A stretch of DNA of 6,186 nt. Source: an uncultured Burkholderiales bacterium (GTDB lineage Bacteria; Pseudomonadota; Gammaproteobacteria; Burkholderiales; Burkholderiaceae_C). The position numbers and the translations under genes are program-made. Below, one piece after another: positions 5,929-6,186 of this stretch. The number at the start of each line of letters is the position of its first letter. The first letter of the stretch is position 1. Where the stretch lies: NCBI GenBank assembly GCA_937897495.1, contig CALCBL010000108.1:1-6186 (forward strand). Direction: 5' to 3'. The notes beneath the pieces were generated by a model. It saw only the letters and a program-made list of their open reading frames with translations, was not told where the DNA came from and ran no database searches.

Positions 5929-6186
5929 ATGACACACGCCATTCCCAAGCCCGATGCACATCAACCACTTAGAGAAGCGTTGCGCGATATGTGCAAAAGC
6001 TTTGATTCAAAGTACTGGCAAGAAGTAGACGAAGCCCGCGGCTATCCCGAAGCATTTGTGAAGACATTGACCGAAGCCGGATGGTTGGCGGCTCTGATTC
6101 CCACTGAATACGGTGGCTCTGGCTTGGGCTTGGCAGAGGCCTCTGTCATCATGGAACAAATTAATTTGTCGGGGGGCAATGCCGGC
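5929..6186 (+). CDS. acyl-CoA dehydrogenase, N-terminal part (3'-truncated at window edge)
   Basis: Reading from ATG 5929 gives 86 residues with no stop before the window ends; the family is about 380 residues, so only the first helical part of the N-terminal domain is seen. Acyl-CoA dehydrogenases are FAD enzymes that introduce the alpha-beta double bond into acyl-CoA and pass electrons to ETF. Signs are YWQEVDEARGYPEAFVKTL (29-47), A-G-W-L-A-A-L-I-P-T-E-Y-G-G-S-G-L-G-L (50-68) and A-S-V-I-M-E-Q-I-N-L-S-G-G-N-A (71-85). The catalytic Glu and FAD-binding residues lie beyond the edge. The start is 5 bp after the hydratase stop with no strong ribosome site, so translational coupling is likely. 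Dehydrogenase and hydratase would do consecutive steps on one acyl-CoA. The substrate is unknown. Confidence 0.92.
   Translation, partial: MTHAIPKPDAHQPLREALRDMCKSFDSKYWQEVDEARGYPEAFVKTLTEAGWLAALIPTEYGGSGLGLAEASVIMEQINLSGGNAG

Noticed and set aside
1..6186. CRISPR array, tRNA, rRNA, phage attachment site or complete insertion sequence.
   Set aside because: No regularly spaced repeats, cloverleaf, rRNA-like stretch or transposase reading frame was found on either strand.

Overview
The window looks like chromosomal DNA from a betaproteobacterium of the order Burkholderiales, possibly a Comamonadaceae relative such as Limnohabitans, Rhodoferax or Polaromonas. The clues are two stand-alone Bug/TctC periplasmic binding proteins, a CaiB/BaiF CoA-transferase, an HTD2/FAS1-like dehydratase and an acyl-CoA dehydrogenase packed together. 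The genus is inference; no rRNA or marker gene is present.

Layout from left to right. (1) The C-terminal two thirds of a CaiB/BaiF CoA-transferase enters from the left edge. (2) Its stop codon lies inside a long, nearly perfect inverted repeat with GGGGTCAGA-type ends. This looks like a small non-autonomous hairpin element of the REPIN/MITE kind, and it may double as a terminator. (3) A Bug/TctC binding protein, an amidase-signature hydrolase and a second, divergent Bug/TctC protein follow on the same strand. The second Bug gene has a weak promoter candidate of its own. (4) A glyoxalase/VOC protein of the GLOD5 type lies on the opposite strand, tail to tail with the second Bug gene (2 bp between stops). 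A strong intrinsic terminator for the Bug transcript is embedded in the VOC coding sequence. (5) After an 80-bp divergent intergenic region, a TTG-started HTD2-like acyl-CoA hydratase/dehydratase is followed after 5 bp by the start of an acyl-CoA dehydrogenase, which runs off the right edge.

How the genes may work together (inference): the Bug proteins bind an organic acid or amide in the periplasm, the amidase frees a carboxylate, the CoA-transferase makes the CoA thioester, and the dehydrogenase and hydratase process it as in beta-oxidation or C5-dicarboxylate (mesaconate/itaconate/citramalate-like) breakdown. The substrate cannot be read from the sequence. No TctA/TctB membrane partner, regulator, tRNA, rRNA, CRISPR array or transposase is visible. 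Apart from the inverted-repeat element and the embedded terminator, this is an ordinary catabolic region, and I do not see a convincing wholly new system.
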